From assembly GCA_017883485.1 (NCBI GenBank), contig JADGNM010000146.1, forward strand, positions 1 through 6,677: a stretch of DNA of 6,677 bases. Reading direction: 5' to 3'. The position numbers were made by a program, and so were the translations under genes. Each line of letters begins with the position of its first letter. The stretch's first letter is position 1. Positions 5,789-6,677 of this stretch are shown here, piece by piece. The notes beneath the pieces were generated by a model. It saw nothing but the letters and a program-made list of their open reading frames with translations. It had not been told where the DNA came from and made no database searches. The stretch is from Methanosarcina sp. Lineage in GTDB: Archaea > Halobacteriota > Methanosarcinia > Methanosarcinales > Methanosarcinaceae.

Positions 5789-6286
5789 TTATTCCCTATT
5801 GTGAATGATCTCGTAGCTTACTTTTCCTCTGTCGATACACTCCCTTACAAGCTGTTCCCTTTTCGAGAGAGTGCAGTTTTTTCCGGATTTGACCTCAATA
5901 AAGACCACTTTATTTATTTCTCCTTCGGAAAGACCGTCAAAGACGATGAGATCCACAGGGGTACCGAGGAAGCGTGCATCTTTAGGATTGTACTTAAAAT
6001 GAGGGAAATAAGGGATGAGGTGCTCAGTGACCTTGCCCCGGATAACAGCTTCACTTTTCTTAACTGCGTCCTGGCGGATTTTTTTCTCCTCGTCAAGTTT
6101 CCAGGTCCGAAAGAGAGTATCGGCTTTTTCTGAGACCTGACGGTCCATCTCCCTTGCTTGCCAGACTTCATACATCTCTCGGGCTCGGAATTCGACCCTG
6201 CCTTTTAGCTGGATATATTTCAGGAGCAGGTAAACTGCAAGCAGGGCAAGGAAAAGGATAAGGATTGAAATCATCCAGTCATTCAC
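5789..6286 (-). CDS. membrane-anchored endonuclease related to archaeal Holliday junction resolvase
   Basis: This 165-residue protein has an N-terminal hydrophobic helix, ISILILFLALLAVYLLL at 6-22, then a charged, probably coiled-coil region (about 30-75) and a C-terminal nuclease domain. SEAVIRGKVTEHLIPYFPHF (78-97), YNPKDARFLGTPVDLIVFDG (99-118) and KVVFIEVKSGKN (126-137) give the PD-(D/E)xK-type pattern with D112, E131 and K133. This matches the archaeal group described as predicted secreted or membrane-linked endonucleases distantly related to Holliday junction resolvase (COG4741). The start is GTG at 6286, with AGGAG (6299-6295) eight bases upstream; a later ATG would lose part of the membrane segment. 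The stop is TAA. Catalytic residues are intact, so it is probably active. The biological role is not established. Its leader contains alternative hairpins. Confidence 0.88.
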   Translation of the reverse strand: MNDWMISILILFLALLAVYLLLKYIQLKGRVEFRAREMYEVWQAREMDRQVSEKADTLFRTWKLDEEKKIRQDAVKKSEAVIRGKVTEHLIPYFPHFKYNPKDARFLGTPVDLIVFDGLSEGEINKVVFIEVKSGKNCTLSKREQLVRECIDRGKVSYEIIHNRE

Positions 6287-6291
6287 AGCTG

Positions 6292-6328
6292 TTTCTCCTA
6301 ACTGAGAAATGTGAGAACCAAATCTCAG
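6292..6328 (-). promoter_or_regulatory. nuclease leader with two mutually exclusive hairpins over the ribosome binding site
   Basis: Read on the - strand, TTTCTC (6309-6304), a six-base loop AGTTAG and GAGAAA (6297-6292) form a perfect six-pair stem that contains most of the AGGAG site. Upstream, CTGAGA (6328-6323) can instead pair with TCTCAG (6307-6302), which uses the same TCTC bases and would free the site. The arrangement looks like a sequestering hairpin with an anti-sequestering partner. It is a sequence-level prediction only. Confidence 0.5.
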
Positions 6329-6355
6329 AGAATAAATCAGATTCCATTAACGGTT

Positions 6356-6369
6356 CTATATATTTAAAA
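6356..6369 (-). promoter_or_regulatory. TATA-like promoter element of the nuclease gene
   Basis: On the - strand the sequence is TTTTAAATATATAG, preceded by a purine-containing segment that could act as the TFB recognition element. Transcription would start about 25 bases downstream, near 6337, giving a leader of about 50 bases that includes both alternative hairpins. Confidence 0.55.
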
Positions 6370-6677
6370 CTTCCAGCAGGATTTTGCTTTTACTGCACAG
6401 GTTAGCTCTTGATGGTTATGGGTTGAGAATTTTTGCTTCTGAACTTGAATCCTCGCTGGCAAAAGATATATAGGATAAATATAATTTTCGTTGTCCATTT
6501 TTCAACTGAAATTCAACAGAAGATGCAGAAGAGAAATAGCACAATAGAGGGGATAAAAAGTGAAGAATAAAAGGGGTGAAAGAGTATCCTCTTCAAATTG
6601 AGTGAAAACCTTTTACTTTCAATTCGATGAACTTCTTTCCCTGATTAATTGAGCCAGAGATGGCATCTCAAATTTCT
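6370..6677. other. right-edge region, no complete gene seen
   Basis: No complete gene is visible. GATATATAG at 6465-6473, preceded by GGCAAAA, resembles an archaeal TATA box on the + strand and could serve a gene beyond the right edge. On the - strand the frame from 6675 to the stop TGA at 6621-6619 reads KFEMPSLAQLIRERSSSN and could be the tail of a gene entering from the right; it is too short to assign. Several very short + strand frames with purine-rich leaders (6519-6650) end within 10-17 codons. Confidence 0.35.

Noticed and set aside
5702..6133. A 143-codon open frame on the + strand
   Set aside because: It runs antisense through the nuclease gene, whose motifs, ribosome binding site and promoter are on the - strand. 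The + frame has no recognisable domain.
1..6677. CRISPR array, tRNA or rRNA gene, or complete insertion sequence
   Set aside because: No regularly spaced direct repeats of suitable length, no cloverleaf-type sequence and no transposase-like frame were seen on either strand.

Overview
The window looks like accessory chromosomal DNA of a methanogenic archaeon, most probably Methanosarcina or a close relative. Three things point there. One is a membrane-anchored nuclease of the type distantly related to archaeal Holliday junction resolvases. Another is a 75-residue stand-alone Lrp/AsnC-type ligand-binding (RAM) protein. The third is the set of archaeal-style TATA-like boxes with GGAG-type ribosome binding sites in long AT-rich intergenic DNA. 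The organism is inferred from gene content and style, not from a database match.

Left part (1-2417, + strand): a decayed amidase-signature gene enters from the left edge, broken by a TGA and a +1 frameshift. A 15-bp tandem repeat lies over its stop codon. It is followed by two intact genes two bases apart, a winged-helix protein of the AlkZ/YcaQ DNA-glycosylase type and a DUF1697 protein. Middle (2418-3395): a 256-base stretch containing an inverted repeat and a duplicated unit, then the RAM-domain gene on the - strand with a strong AGGAGG site, then AT-rich DNA with no convincing gene.

Centre-right (3396-4823, + strand): three bacterial-looking genes in a row. The first is a small beta-barrel-type protein frameshifted exactly at a (TA)5 tract. 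The second is an intact PhnB-like VOC-fold protein. The third is an alpha/beta-hydrolase remnant lacking both ends, with one frameshift and one in-frame TAG. This looks like a horizontally acquired metabolic cassette in decay.

Right part (4824-6677): long AT-rich DNA containing a previously unlisted 52-codon gene on the - strand with its own ribosome binding site and a terminator-like hairpin over its stop codon. A cluster of palindromes follows, then the nuclease gene on the - strand. Its leader can form two mutually exclusive hairpins, one of which hides the ribosome binding site. No tRNA, rRNA, CRISPR array or complete insertion sequence is visible. The observations most worth checking are the nuclease leader switch, the (TA)n frameshift, the 52-residue protein and the 2448-2593 repeat element.
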